A stretch of 64,000 bases of DNA, from the NCBI RefSeq assembly GCF_900100535.1, contig NZ_FNDG01000002.1, forward strand, positions 62,001-126,000, in the 5' to 3' direction. The translations under genes were made by a program, and so were the position numbers. The stretch comes from Phytopseudomonas flavescens. GTDB lineage: Bacteria; Pseudomonadota; Gammaproteobacteria; Pseudomonadales; Pseudomonadaceae. Shown piece after piece: positions 17,392 to 26,961 of this stretch; the stretch's first letter is position 1; each line of letters opens with the position of its first letter. The notes under the pieces were generated by a model that was not told where the DNA came from, did no database searches, and saw only the letters and a list, made by a program, of their open reading frames with translations.

Positions 17392-18384
17392 TCAGTTTGT
17401 CCCGGCGGGCTTCTTGTCGCGGGTTTTCAGCAGCGACAGCACCACGCCACCGGCCAGCACCGCCAGGGTAACGCTCAGCGAGAGCAGGGCCGGAACCTTG
17501 ATGAAACCATGCAGGAATATCTTGCAGCCGATGAACATCAGCACGATCGCCAGCGCGTACTTGAGGTACACGAAACGATGCATCAGTGCCGCCAGTGCGA
17601 AATACAATGCACGCAGGCCGAGAATCGCGAAGATGTTCGAGGTATAGACGATGAATGGATCCTGGGTGATGGCGAACACCGCCGGCACGCTGTCCACGGC
17701 GAACACCAGATCCGCCAACTCGATCAATACCAACGCCAGCAGCAGCGGGGTGGCGAACAGCAGTATCTTGCCGCTGCCGGGATCCTGCTGGCGCACCAGG
17801 AATTTGCCGCCGTGCAGGTCATCGGTGACGCGGATGTGCCGGCGCAGGAAGATCAGCATTTTGTTCTGCGACAGATCCGGATGCTCGTCATGGTCCTTGC
17901 TGAACAGCATCTTGATGCCGGTGAACAGCAGAAACGCGCCGAACACATAGAGAATCCAGTCGAACTCCTGAACCAGGGCCGCTCCCAGGCCGATCATGAT
18001 CGCTCGCAGCACGACCACACCGATGATTCCCCAGAACAACACGCGGTGCTGGTACTTGCGGGGAATGCCGAAGAAGCCGAGGATCATCGCCATGACGAAC
18101 ACGTTGTCCATCGACAGCGACTGTTCGACCAGGAAGCCGGTGTAGAACTCCAGCGCCTTGGTCGCGCCAAGCTCCCACCAGACCCAGCCGCCGAACGCTA
18201 CGCCGACGCTGAAATAGCCGGCGTAGAGTAGCAGGCTCTCGCGCATCTCGATTTCGTGCTGGTCGCGGTGCAGGACGCCGAGATCGAAGATCAGCAGCGC
18301 GAAGACGATGACGACGAATGCCATCCAGAAATAGTACGGGGTGCCGAGAAACGGCGTGGACATAAAGGCATGTAGAGCTGTCAT
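17392..18384 (-). CDS. TerC/Alx family integral membrane protein
   Basis: The 330-residue protein has about nine hydrophobic segments and TerC-family signatures: EQSLSMDNVFVMAMILGFF in the middle and ELADLVFAVDSVPAVFAITQDPFIVYTSN, with the acidic residues thought to bind metal. E. coli Alx and related proteins export manganese or help load metal into exoenzymes. It ends in a lysine-rich tail (TRDKKPAGTN). The ATG at 18382-18384 sits only 4 bases from GGGAGG. The leader upstream can fold so as to hide that site, which suggests post-transcriptional control. Confidence 0.92.
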   Translation of the reverse strand: MTALHAFMSTPFLGTPYYFWMAFVVIVFALLIFDLGVLHRDQHEIEMRESLLLYAGYFSVGVAFGGWVWWELGATKALEFYTGFLVEQSLSMDNVFVMAMILGFFGIPRKYQHRVLFWGIIGVVVLRAIMIGLGAALVQEFDWILYVFGAFLLFTGIKMLFSKDHDEHPDLSQNKMLIFLRRHIRVTDDLHGGKFLVRQQDPGSGKILLFATPLLLALVLIELADLVFAVDSVPAVFAITQDPFIVYTSNIFAILGLRALYFALAALMHRFVYLKYALAIVLMFIGCKIFLHGFIKVPALLSLSVTLAVLAGGVVLSLLKTRDKKPAGTN

Positions 18385-18469
18385 GGGCCCTCCCTGTCGA
18401 TGCCTAAGTTGATAGTCAACTTAGTGACTCCGACATCACGATGAGGTGGACTCATCGCCAGAGGGGCCC
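18385..18469 (-). promoter_or_regulatory. Structured 5' leader of terC that can sequester its ribosome-binding site
   Basis: On the complement, GGGCCCCTC (18469-18461) can pair with GAGGGCCC (18392-18385), which contains the terC Shine-Dalgarno and ends at the ATG. The enclosed stretch has two perfect hairpins: GATGAG-tccac-CTCATC (18456-18440; the terminal pair included) and TAAGTTGA-cta-TCAACTTA (18423-18405). The result is a three-way junction of about 85 bases. terC/alx genes elsewhere are often controlled by the manganese-sensing yybP-ykoY riboswitch. I do not see that class's conserved loops here, so this is only a candidate RNA element. Confidence 0.5.
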
Positions 18470-18537
18470 GGCGCCACATGCTGTCAAGGCTAGGATGGAT
18501 CGCGTGGCAGAGCAAGTGCTTGCCGGGTTCCGAAAAA

Positions 18538-19911
18538 TCAATACACCCAGACTTCCACGCGGCGGTTCTTGAACCTGCCGCTGTCGCCGGCATTATCGGC
18601 CACCGGCAGTTCATCGCCGAGGCCGGCGACTTCCCGCATCACCACACCCTCGCGTGCCAGTTCGCGCCGCACCGCCATGGCGCGCAGTTTGGACAAGAGT
18701 TCGGCGCGTGCCGACGCGGCCTTCGGGTCGCCGAAACCGACCAGTACCACCTTTCGCTGCAGCTTGTCGTGCTGCTTCAGGTAATCGAGCACCCGGCGCA
18801 GGTCCTGCTGGGCCTTGTTGTCGAGGCTGGCGCTGCCTTCCTGGAAGCGGAAGTTCACCGACAGCCGCCTGGCCTCCCGGGCCAGGGCCTGATAGGCAGC
18901 AGGCATGTCTGGCGTGGCCTCGACGCTGAGCGCCTGCACGGTCTGCGCGATGAAACCATTCTGCGCGACGATCTCCTGGCCCTGTGGGCTCTGGGCGAAC
19001 TGCAGCAGGGCTTGCGCCCATGGGCTGGCGTTTCTCGCCGGACCGTACAGAAACAGGCGCCGGGACAGGGGGTAATCCTCGGTGGCGATCAGGCTTTCGC
19101 TGGGCAGCATCGGCTGCGACGCACCGGCGGCGATGGCCACTGCCTTGGCCTTGCGCACGTAGGGCAGGCCGATAAAGCCGATGCCGTTTGCATCCGCGGC
19201 GACCGAGTCGGAAAGCCGCTCGCTGGATTCGAAGCGTTCGGCCTTGCCTGACAACTGTTCGCCATGGGCGCTGAGCACCAGCTCCTTGAAGGTATCGAAG
19301 GTACCGGAGTGGTCGTCCCGGGCGTACAGGTTGATGGCGCCGGGGCGACCGCCCACCTGTGCCCAGTCGCTTATTTCGCCGGAGAATATCCGCGCCAACT
19401 GCTCGGTGCTGATGGCGTTGAGCGGATTGTCCGGATGCAGGATGATGGCCAACCCATCGATGGCGATGACCTGTTCGGCATCGCGGCTTTTCATATTGCC
19501 CAGCGACGAGAGCATCGCCACTTCGCTGTCCTTGATCGGCCGTGACGAGGCCGCGAGCTCGGCGTTGCCCTGGTTCAGGGCACTGAAACCGGTGCCCGAA
19601 CCGTGGGCGGCGATTTCCACGCTCACTGTGCGGCCCGCTGCGTTCATGGCAGAGATAACCTGTTCGTTTTCCTGGGAGGTGAGCGTACGGATATTGCTCA
19701 GGCCCTGCTGTTGCATCAGCCCCCTGACCAGCGCGGGGCCCAGCCGGGCACCAATGGTGTTGGAGCCCTGGATACGCAGCGCCGGGCTGTCCGTGCTGGG
19801 CGGCGGGGCGGCGAATGCCGTCCAGGGGCTCAGGTAAAAGACGAAACCGAGCAGCAGGAAAGTAGCGGTTCGGTTCCAGATTTCTCGTTCACAGAGGGGG
19901 GCGCGCAGCAT
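18538..19911 (-). CDS. PstS-like phosphate-binding domain fused to an OmpA domain
   Basis: The 457-residue precursor begins with a signal peptide (hydrophobic run FLLLGFVFYL, probable cleavage near residue 34). Residues about 45-300 form a PstS-like periplasmic binding domain: LRIQGSNTIGARLGPALV, AAHGSGTGFSAL, ARDDHSGTFDTF. Residues about 335-457 form an OmpA/MotB peptidoglycan-binding domain (FRFQEGSASLDNKAQQDL, VLVGFGD, RAELLSKLRAMAV, GRFKNRRVEVWVY). Such a protein would present a ligand-binding module anchored to the cell wall. No Pst transporter genes are adjacent, so a sensing or scavenging role is inference. Confidence 0.85.
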   Translation of the reverse strand: MLRAPLCEREIWNRTATFLLLGFVFYLSPWTAFAAPPPSTDSPALRIQGSNTIGARLGPALVRGLMQQQGLSNIRTLTSQENEQVISAMNAAGRTVSVEIAAHGSGTGFSALNQGNAELAASSRPIKDSEVAMLSSLGNMKSRDAEQVIAIDGLAIILHPDNPLNAISTEQLARIFSGEISDWAQVGGRPGAINLYARDDHSGTFDTFKELVLSAHGEQLSGKAERFESSERLSDSVAADANGIGFIGLPYVRKAKAVAIAAGASQPMLPSESLIATEDYPLSRRLFLYGPARNASPWAQALLQFAQSPQGQEIVAQNGFIAQTVQALSVEATPDMPAAYQALAREARRLSVNFRFQEGSASLDNKAQQDLRRVLDYLKQHDKLQRKVVLVGFGDPKAASARAELLSKLRAMAVRRELAREGVVMREVAGLGDELPVADNAGDSGRFKNRRVEVWVY

Positions 19912-19990
19912 GCGGCAAGCACCTTGAAGGGCGATGGCTGAAGTGCTGCGACGATAAGACGGAAAAATGACCGCAAGATGACTGTCTGCG

Positions 19991-20803
19991 TCAGCTCAGT
20001 TCCAGCCAGATGGGGGCGTGATCCGAAGGCTTCTCCATGCCCCGCAGATCGTAGTCGATACCGGCGTCCTTGAGGCGTTCCTGCAATACCTGGGAGGCGA
20101 GGATCACGTCGATGCGCAGGCCGCGCTTGGGCTCGTCCTCGAAGCCGCGGCTGCGGTAGTCGAACCAGCTGAAGCGGTCGTCGACCTGCGGGTTCAGCAC
20201 ACGGAAGCTGTCGACCAGGCCCCAGCCCTTGAGCGTCGCCAGCCACTCGCGTTCCTCTGGCAGGAAGCTGCATTTTCCAGTCTTCAGCCAGCGCTTGCGG
20301 TTGACCTCGCCGATACCGATATCGCAATCCTGCGGGGAGATATTGATATCACCCATGACGATCAACGGCTGCTGGTGGGTGAAACGACCGTTCAGCAGCG
20401 CCTGGAGGTCGGCGTAGAAACGCTGCTTGGCGGGGAACTTGGTGGGATGGTCGCGGCTCTCGCCCTGGGGAAAGTAGCCGTTCATCACGGTGATCGGGTT
20501 GCCCTGCGCGTCGGCGTAGGTGCCGTAGATGAAGCGCCGCTGGGAGTCCTCGCTGTCGTCGGGAAAACCCTTGACCAGCTCCAGCGGAGCCTGGCGAGAC
20601 AGAAGGGCCACGCCATAGTGGCCCTTCTGGCCGTGGTAGTGGACGTGGTAACCCAGGGCGCGGATTTCCGCCTCGGGGAACTGATCGTCGCTGACCTTGG
20701 TTTCCTGCAGGCCGATGACATCCGGCTGGTGCTTTTCGATCAGCGCCGCGAGTTGATGCGGACGTGCCCGCAAGCCGTTGATATTGAAGGAAACGAGTTT
20801 CAT
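19991..20803 (-). CDS. xthA: Exodeoxyribonuclease III
   Basis: The 270-residue enzyme is a Mg-dependent exonuclease/AP endonuclease for base-excision repair. Family motifs occur in order: [21 protein letters not shown] with the metal-binding Glu, [43 protein letters not shown] and the catalytic [12 protein letters not shown] at the end. Full length. It diverges from tamA across 139 bases, which contain a partial repeat. Confidence 0.96.
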   Translation of the reverse strand: MKLVSFNINGLRARPHQLAALIEKHQPDVIGLQETKVSDDQFPEAEIRALGYHVHYHGQKGHYGVALLSRQAPLELVKGFPDDSEDSQRRFIYGTYADAQGNPITVMNGYFPQGESRDHPTKFPAKQRFYADLQALLNGRFTHQQPLIVMGDINISPQDCDIGIGEVNRKRWLKTGKCSFLPEEREWLATLKGWGLVDSFRVLNPQVDDRFSWFDYRSRGFEDEPKRGLRIDVILASQVLQERLKDAGIDYDLRGMEKPSDHAPIWLELS

Positions 20804-20842
20804 GTCGGCGATCCTGATGAGTCGGGCAGTAAAGCCGCGATG

Positions 20843-20874
20843 CTAGGGGCTGTTGACGTTTCAGTGCAAGCCGC
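20843..20874. repeat. Half copy of the inverted-repeat element end
   Basis: CTAGGGGCTGTTGACGTTTC followed by AGTGCAAGCCGC matches the complement of the right end of the 14181-14490 element at about 29 of 32 positions. No opposite end is seen before tamA. It lies between the divergent xthA and tamA genes. Confidence 0.7.
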
Positions 20875-20942
20875 AGGGCCGGGGAGTGGCTGGATTCGCG
20901 CGGGCACTGGAATAGCGCAGTCGCCGTGATAGCATCGCCGCC

Positions 20943-22676
20943 ATGAGAGTTATTTCTACATTAGGCGCGGGATGCGCCCTGTTGGTATTCAGTTCGGCAC
21001 TGCTGGCCGAAGACGCTCGTCTGGTGGTCAGTGTGCAGCCTGCCAACAATGCCTTGAAAAGCAATGTGGAGGGTTACATCGGCAGCCTCGGCGAACGTGA
21101 TGCGCAGGCCCTGCAGCGCCTGCGGCGCGTGGTCGAGAGCCAGGCGGAAAAAGCCGCCCAGGCACTGGGTTACTACCATGCTCAGATCAGCACCGACGTC
21201 GTCGAGCAGACGCCGCCGCGCCTGAACCTGCGCATCGTTCCCGGCGAGCCGGTACGCATCGGCAGCGTGACCGTCCGGGTCGACGGGCCGGCCGCCCAGA
21301 TGAGCGCCTTTCAGATCCCCAAGGATGCGCAGCTCGTTCAGGGCGCTCGGCTCAATCATGGCCGCTACGAGGCGGCCAAACGGCACATTCAGAACCAGGC
21401 ATCGCGCTACGGTTTTTTCCGTGGACGTTTCACCCGGCAGCGCCTGAGTATCGATCCCCAGGCCGGACTGGCCGATATCGAGTTGATCTACGACAGTGGC
21501 CCGCGCTACATCCTCGGCAGTGTGGTGTTCGAAGGCGACATGCCGTTCGATGATGACCTGCTGCAACGCATGGTGCCATTCGCCGCCGATACGCCCTACG
21601 ATTCCGAACGTATCGCCGAGCTCTACCAGGCGCTGCGCTCCAGCGGTTACTTCGAGTCGGTGCGGGTCGATGCCAGCCCCTCCGTGGCCGAACAGCAGGT
21701 GATTCCGGTCAAGGTCCACCTGCAGACACGCCTGCCGCGCACCATGGGCCTTGGGATCGGCTTTTCCACCGATGTCGGCCCCCGTGGCCGTGCCAACTGG
21801 GAGCGGCACTGGGCCAATCCGCAAGGGCACAGTTACGGCGCGGAAATGGAACTGTCAGCACCGCGGCAGAACGTTGGCCTGTGGTACGACGTGCCGCTGG
21901 ATCCGCCGCTGACCGACAAGCTGCGCATGGCCGGTGGCTACCAGTATGAGGAGATCGCCGACACCGACAGCCTGAGCCGTCTGCTGACCGTTGGCCCGGA
22001 ATGGCACAGTCGGCTCGACAGTGGCTGGCAGCGGGTGATCTCGCTGAAGTGGCAGCGTGAGGAATACCGCCTGGGTGACGACTCGGGGCTGAGCACCCTG
22101 CTGATGCCCGGTATCAGCTATTCCTACCTGCGCAGCGATAACCGCATCGACCCCAATCATGGCTATCGCCTGCAGTTCGATGCGTCGGTGGCCAAGCAGG
22201 GGCTGCTGGCCGATTCCGATGTCGTGCATGGCAACGTACTGCTCAAGGGCCTGACCACCTTGTGGCACAATCATCGCTTCCTCGCCCGGGCACAGTTTGG
22301 CGGTACCGAGTCCAAGGGGTTCAATTCCTCGGTGCCGCCCTCGCTGCGCTTTTTCGCCGGGGGTGACCAGAGCGTGCGCGGTTATGACTATCAGAGCCTG
22401 TCGCCGGAGAACAACCAGGGCGACAAGATCGGCGCGCGCTATCTGTTTGCCGCCAGCGGCGAGTACCAGTACCGCGTTGCCGACAAATGGCGCGTGGCGA
22501 CCTTCTACGACACCGGCAATGCCTTCAATTCGCTGAGCATGCCGACGCTCAAGAGTGCGGTGGGTATCGGTATGCGCTGGGTGTCGCCGGTAGGGCCGCT
22601 GCGCCTCGACCTGGCACACCCGCTGGATGACGACGGCGGCGTGCGGCTGCATTTCTCCATGGGGCCGGAATTGTGA
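20943..22676 (+). CDS. tamA: Translocation and assembly module outer-membrane subunit TamA
   Basis: The 577-residue Omp85-family protein has a signal peptide (about residues 1-22), three POTRA-like domains to about residue 265, and a C-terminal 16-stranded barrel with the conserved SVRGYDYQSLSPEN loop and a terminal beta strand. With TamB it inserts certain outer-membrane proteins and moves phospholipids. The ATG at 20943 gives a normal signal sequence. It overlaps tamB by 4 bases, so the two are translationally coupled. Confidence 0.95.
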   Translation: MRVISTLGAGCALLVFSSALLAEDARLVVSVQPANNALKSNVEGYIGSLGERDAQALQRLRRVVESQAEKAAQALGYYHAQISTDVVEQTPPRLNLRIVPGEPVRIGSVTVRVDGPAAQMSAFQIPKDAQLVQGARLNHGRYEAAKRHIQNQASRYGFFRGRFTRQRLSIDPQAGLADIELIYDSGPRYILGSVVFEGDMPFDDDLLQRMVPFAADTPYDSERIAELYQALRSSGYFESVRVDASPSVAEQQVIPVKVHLQTRLPRTMGLGIGFSTDVGPRGRANWERHWANPQGHSYGAEMELSAPRQNVGLWYDVPLDPPLTDKLRMAGGYQYEEIADTDSLSRLLTVGPEWHSRLDSGWQRVISLKWQREEYRLGDDSGLSTLLMPGISYSYLRSDNRIDPNHGYRLQFDASVAKQGLLADSDVVHGNVLLKGLTTLWHNHRFLARAQFGGTESKGFNSSVPPSLRFFAGGDQSVRGYDYQSLSPENNQGDKIGARYLFAASGEYQYRVADKWRVATFYDTGNAFNSLSMPTLKSAVGIGMRWVSPVGPLRLDLAHPLDDDGGVRLHFSMGPEL

Positions 22677-25600
22677 AGCGGGCACTCAAGTATGCCGGCT
22701 TGAGCCTGGCGAGCCTGCTGGCGCTGCTGCTCGTGCTGCTGGTGTGGATGCTGGCCACTTCGGCCGGCAGCCGCTGGACCCTGGGCCTGGTGCCTGGCCT
22801 GCAGGTGGATGGCTTCGAAGGACGCCTGGGCGGCCACTGGACGGCCGAGCAACTGCTCTGGCGCCAGGGCGACGATCAGGTGCTGGTGCGCCAGCCGATG
22901 TTCGACTGGTCGCCCACCTGCCTGCTGCGCCTGACCCTCTGCATCGATACGCTACGCAGCGAACGCATCGAGCTGAACCTGGCGGCCAGCGACGCAGCGC
23001 CGAGCGAAGAGCCCTTCAGCCTGCCGCAGCTCGACCTGCCGCTGGCCGTGCAGGTCGGTGAGGTGTGGATCGGCAGCCTGCAGTTCAACGGTGACGACCA
23101 GTTGCAGGAGCTGGAACTCGCGGCCAACTGGGCGAGCGACGGCCTGAACATCAGCAAGCTGCACGTGCAGCGTGACGATCTGATCGTCGACCTGCAGGGC
23201 AGGCTGCTGCCAGAAGGCGAATGGCCGCTGAGCTTGCAGGGCAGTGCTGCGTTGCCGTCGCCGGATGGCAAGGAATGGAGCCTGGCACTGCGGGTCGAGG
23301 GCGATCTGCGTCAGCGCCTGGCGCTGGCGGTCGACAGCAGCGGCTACCTGGCAGGGCACCTGAGTGGTGAGATTCAGCCGCTGGTCGAGCACCTTCCGGC
23401 GACACTGACGTTCACCGCCGACGGCTTCAAGGCCGATGCATCACTGCCCGATACCCTGCGACTGAACGGTTTGACCTTGCGGGCAGCGGGCAATCTGCAG
23501 GACGGTTACGGCATCGATGGCGGCGCTACTCTGCCTGCCGAGGGTGGCCCGGTCGCCCTGGCGCTGCGCGGCCGCGTCGATGCCAAGGGCGCGGACATCG
23601 CCACCCTGCGCCTGTCTGCCGCGCAGAGCCAGTACCTGGCGATCGATGGGCGCCTGGACTGGCAGCAAGGCTTCAGCGCCGATACCCATATCGACTGGCA
23701 GGACTTCCCCTGGCTGCGCCTGTATCCGCTGGAAGAGGCGCCACCGGTCACGCTGAAGAAGCTGACTGGCGACCTGGCCTACGACGACGGCAATTATCTG
23801 GGCAACCTGGACGCCGCGCTCGATGGCCCGGCAGGTGCTTTCAGCGTGAAGACACCGCTCAGCGGGGACTTGCAGCAGGTTCACATGCCGCAACTGCAGA
23901 TTCGTGCCGGCCGGGGAACCATCGACGGCCAACTGACCCTGGGTTTCACCGAGGCGGTGCGCTGGGATGCGCAATTGCAGGTCGGCGATTTCGACCCCGC
24001 CTATTGGGTCGCCGAGCTGCCCGGGCGCATCGCCGGGCCGGTGCGCAGCAAGGGGCAACTGCTCGACGGGCGCCTGGAACTGACTGGTGACCTCGATCTG
24101 CAGGGGCGCCTGCGTGGTCAGCCGGCACAGCTGCAGACCACGGTAGCCGGCGCTGGAGAACGCTGGGAGCTGAGTGCGCTGAGCGTGCGCCTGGGCGACA
24201 ACCGTATCGACGGCAGCGGCCAGCTCGACGAGCGCTTGCAGGGCGAGCTGCGCATCGCCCTCAACCGCCTCGGCCAGCTGTGGCCAGGTTTGCAGGGGCA
24301 GGCCACTGGCCGTCTCGATCTGGCTGGCAACCTGCAAGCCCCTCAGGGCACACTCGACCTGAACGGTCAGGGCTTGGCCTTCGAGGACACCCGTCTGCGC
24401 CAGCTCGGGCTGGACGCCACCCTGGATACCAACGGGCAGGCCAAGGTGCAACTGCGTGGCCTGGGGATCGCCAGCGGCGATACCCTGGTGGGTGACCTGA
24501 CAGTCAACGGCCTTGGCAATCGCCGCCAGCAGCAGATGGATCTGAGTGTCCAGGGCCCCCAGCTGCAGACCAGCCTGGCGCTGGATGGCGCCCTTGATCG
24601 GGGCACCTGGCGCGGTCGCCTGAGCCGCGCCGAGGTGCAGGCCGGTGGTCAGGATTGGCGCCTGCAACAACCTGCCTCCCTGGTGCGCCTGGCCAGCGGT
24701 GAGATCGACCTCGGCGCACATTGCCTGCGTTCTGGCGAGGCCAGCCTGTGCGGTGAGAACCAGCGCCTGCAGCCGCAGCCGAAAATTCGTTATCGGCTTG
24801 CCGATTTCCCTCTCGACAGCCTGTCGCCATGGTTCCCCAAGGATTTCGCCTGGGTGGGCAAGCTCAATGCCGACGTACACTTGGATCTGCCCGCCGCCGG
24901 TCCCAGCGGGCGGGTAGTGGTGGATGCCGGCAGCGGCACCTGGCGGGCCCGCGACGCCGGGCAATGGGTGGACTTCACCTACGACAGCCTGCGCCTGAGC
25001 AGCGAGCTGAAACCTCAGCGCATCGACGCCGAGTTGAACCTGCGCGGGCCGAAGCTCGGCGAGCTGTCGGTGCAGGCGCAGCTCGATCCACGCGTGCAGA
25101 GCAAGCCGCTGTCCGGGCAGTTCCGCCTCAGGGGGCTCGATCTGGCCATCGCGCGGCCGTTCGTGCCAGCGGTGGAACGCCTGTCCGGCCGCCTGGATGG
25201 CAGTGGCAGGCTGTCCGGCGAGCTGATGAAGCCCTTGGTCAATGGTGAACTGGCGCTCAGCGACGGGGACATCTCCGGTGGTGAATTACCGACCAGTTTC
25301 GAGAACCTGCAGGTCCGCGCACTGATCGCTGGCGAAAGCCTGCAGCTCAACGGCAGTTGGCGCAGTGGCGAGCAGGGCCAGGGGACGCTGACAGGCGCAC
25401 TGGCCTGGGCCGAGCAGTTGAGCGGTAGCCTGAGCGTGCAGGGTAGCCGCCTGCCAGTGGCGGTCGAACCCTACGCCAACCTGGAGGTGGAACCTGACAT
25501 GCAGGTGCACCTAGCCGACGATCAACTGTCGGTCAGCGGCAAGGTCTCCATTCCCCGTGGCAAGATCGTGGTGCGCGAATTGCCGCCTTCGACGGTCAAG

Positions 25601-26344
25601 GTCTCGGACGACGCGGTCATCGTCGGTGCCGAGGCCCGCGAGCAGCAGGCCGTGGCGATCCGCATGGACATCGACGTCGAGGTGGGCAGCGACAAGCTGA
25701 CGTTCAGCGGCTTCGGCCTCAACGCCGAGTTGGCTGGACGGGTCCACGTCGGTGACGACCTGGACACCCGTGGCGAGCTGAACCTCAACAAGGGCAATTT
25801 CCGTGGCTACGGCCAGCGACTGACCATCCGCCGAGCGCGCCTGCTGTTCGCCGGTCCCATCGACCAGCCGTTCCTGGATATAGAGGCTATCCGCAAGGTC
25901 GACGAAGTGGTGGCCGGTCTGCGCCTGACTGGCAGTGCCGATCAGCCGCGCACCGAGGTATTTTCCGAGCCGGCGATGAGCCAGGAGCAGGCCCTGTCCT
26001 ACCTGGTACTGGGGCGGCCGCTGTCGACCGGCAGCGAAGACAACAACATGTTGGCCCAGGCGGCGCTGGCGCTGGGGGTGGCCGGCAGTTCCGGGGTGAC
26101 CGGCTCGGTCGCGCAGAGCCTGGGCATCCAGGACTTCCAGCTGGATACCGAAGGCAGCGGCAACACCACCAGCGTGGTCGCCAGCGGCAACCTCTCGGAG
26201 CGGCTGAGCCTGCGCTACGGCGTCGGCGTGTTCGAGCCGGTGAACACCGTGGCGCTGCGTTATGCACTCAGCCGGCGCCTGTATCTGGAGGCGGCGAGCG
26301 GCCTGGCGAGTTCACTGGACCTGTTCTACAAACGTGACTTCTAG
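22673..26344 (+). CDS. tamB: Translocation and assembly module inner-membrane subunit TamB
   Basis: The 1223-residue AsmA-like protein has one N-terminal membrane anchor (LSLASLLALLLVLLVWML), a long repetitive beta-rich periplasmic groove, and the C-terminal DUF490/TamB domain with VHVGDDLDTRGELNLNKGNF and ALSYLVLGRPLSTGSED. It spans the periplasm from the inner membrane to TamA and is also implicated in phospholipid transfer. The start is a GTG that overlaps the tamA stop (GTGA). The dense Leu/Gly/Asp repeats are normal for the family. Confidence 0.95.
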   Translation: MKRALKYAGLSLASLLALLLVLLVWMLATSAGSRWTLGLVPGLQVDGFEGRLGGHWTAEQLLWRQGDDQVLVRQPMFDWSPTCLLRLTLCIDTLRSERIELNLAASDAAPSEEPFSLPQLDLPLAVQVGEVWIGSLQFNGDDQLQELELAANWASDGLNISKLHVQRDDLIVDLQGRLLPEGEWPLSLQGSAALPSPDGKEWSLALRVEGDLRQRLALAVDSSGYLAGHLSGEIQPLVEHLPATLTFTADGFKADASLPDTLRLNGLTLRAAGNLQDGYGIDGGATLPAEGGPVALALRGRVDAKGADIATLRLSAAQSQYLAIDGRLDWQQGFSADTHIDWQDFPWLRLYPLEEAPPVTLKKLTGDLAYDDGNYLGNLDAALDGPAGAFSVKTPLSGDLQQVHMPQLQIRAGRGTIDGQLTLGFTEAVRWDAQLQVGDFDPAYWVAELPGRIAGPVRSKGQLLDGRLELTGDLDLQGRLRGQPAQLQTTVAGAGERWELSALSVRLGDNRIDGSGQLDERLQGELRIALNRLGQLWPGLQGQATGRLDLAGNLQAPQGTLDLNGQGLAFEDTRLRQLGLDATLDTNGQAKVQLRGLGIASGDTLVGDLTVNGLGNRRQQQMDLSVQGPQLQTSLALDGALDRGTWRGRLSRAEVQAGGQDWRLQQPASLVRLASGEIDLGAHCLRSGEASLCGENQRLQPQPKIRYRLADFPLDSLSPWFPKDFAWVGKLNADVHLDLPAAGPSGRVVVDAGSGTWRARDAGQWVDFTYDSLRLSSELKPQRIDAELNLRGPKLGELSVQAQLDPRVQSKPLSGQFRLRGLDLAIARPFVPAVERLSGRLDGSGRLSGELMKPLVNGELALSDGDISGGELPTSFENLQVRALIAGESLQLNGSWRSGEQGQGTLTGALAWAEQLSGSLSVQGSRLPVAVEPYANLEVEPDMQVHLADDQLSVSGKVSIPRGKIVVRELPPSTVKVSDDAVIVGAEAREQQAVAIRMDIDVEVGSDKLTFSGFGLNAELAGRVHVGDDLDTRGELNLNKGNFRGYGQRLTIRRARLLFAGPIDQPFLDIEAIRKVDEVVAGLRLTGSADQPRTEVFSEPAMSQEQALSYLVLGRPLSTGSEDNNMLAQAALALGVAGSSGVTGSVAQSLGIQDFQLDTEGSGNTTSVVASGNLSERLSLRYGVGVFEPVNTVALRYALSRRLYLEAASGLASSLDLFYKRDF

Positions 26345-26411
26345 CAACGGTCGTCCTGACGTAGGATGACCGCCCATGCGTGTTTTACCCACATAGAAAA
26401 GGATCGTTTTC

Positions 26412-26912
26412 ATGGCACAAGTAACCCTGCGTGGTAACCCAGTTCAGGTCGATGGCCAACTGCCGCAAGTCGGTCAGCAGGCGCCTGGATTCACCCTGGT
26501 CGGTGCCGGCCTGGCCGATGTCAGCCTGAGCAGTCTGGCGGGCAAGCGCAAAGTGCTGAACATCTTCCCCAGCGTCGACACCCCGACCTGCGCCACCTCG
26601 GTACGCACTTTCAACAGTGAAGCCAGCAAGCTGGCCAACACTGCCGTGCTGTGCGTGTCCGCCGATCTGCCGTTCGCCCAGGCGCGCTTCTGCGGTGCCG
26701 AGGGCCTGGAGAGTGTGATCAACCTGTCGACCATGCGCGGCGCCGAATTCCTCAAGGACTACGGTGTGGCCCTGAGCTCCGGCCCGCTGGCCGGCGTGGC
26801 GGCCCGCGCCGTGGTGGTGCTGGATGAACATGACAAGGTGCTGCACAGCGAGCTGGTTGCCGAGATCGGCAGCGAGCCGAACTACGAGGCGGCCCTGGCC
26901 GTGCTCAAGTAA
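26412..26912 (+). CDS. tpx: Thiol peroxidase
   Basis: The 166-residue atypical 2-Cys peroxiredoxin reduces hydroperoxides using thioredoxin. The peroxidatic Cys60 lies in [17 protein letters not shown] and the resolving Cys94 in ARFCGAEG, the Tpx pattern. No signal peptide is present, so it is cytoplasmic here. It stands alone after tamB, and a terminator follows. Confidence 0.97.
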   Translation: MAQVTLRGNPVQVDGQLPQVGQQAPGFTLVGAGLADVSLSSLAGKRKVLNIFPSVDTPTCATSVRTFNSEASKLANTAVLCVSADLPFAQARFCGAEGLESVINLSTMRGAEFLKDYGVALSSGPLAGVAARAVVVLDEHDKVLHSELVAEIGSEPNYEAALAVLK

Positions 26913-26932
26913 GCTGCTCACCGCGCCCGAAG

Positions 26933-26959
26933 CGGCCTGCCTTGCGCAGGCCGTTTTCG
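26933..26959 (+). terminator. Rho-independent terminator of tpx
   Basis: CGGCCTGC-cttgc-GCAGGCCG (26933-26953) is a perfect 8-base stem followed by TTTTCGTTT, 20 bases after the tpx stop. Confidence 0.88.
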
Positions 26960-26961
26960 TT

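Noticed and set aside
18385..18537. Canonical yybP-ykoY manganese riboswitch before terC
   Set aside because: Context fits, but I could not find the conserved loop sequences; the leader is kept only as a structured candidate. A TTGACA at 18482-18487 has no matching -10.
26348..26372. Hairpin after tamB as a terminator
   Set aside because: CGGTC and GACCG arms pair but with mismatches and no T-run; tpx may have its own promoter, so the role is unclear.
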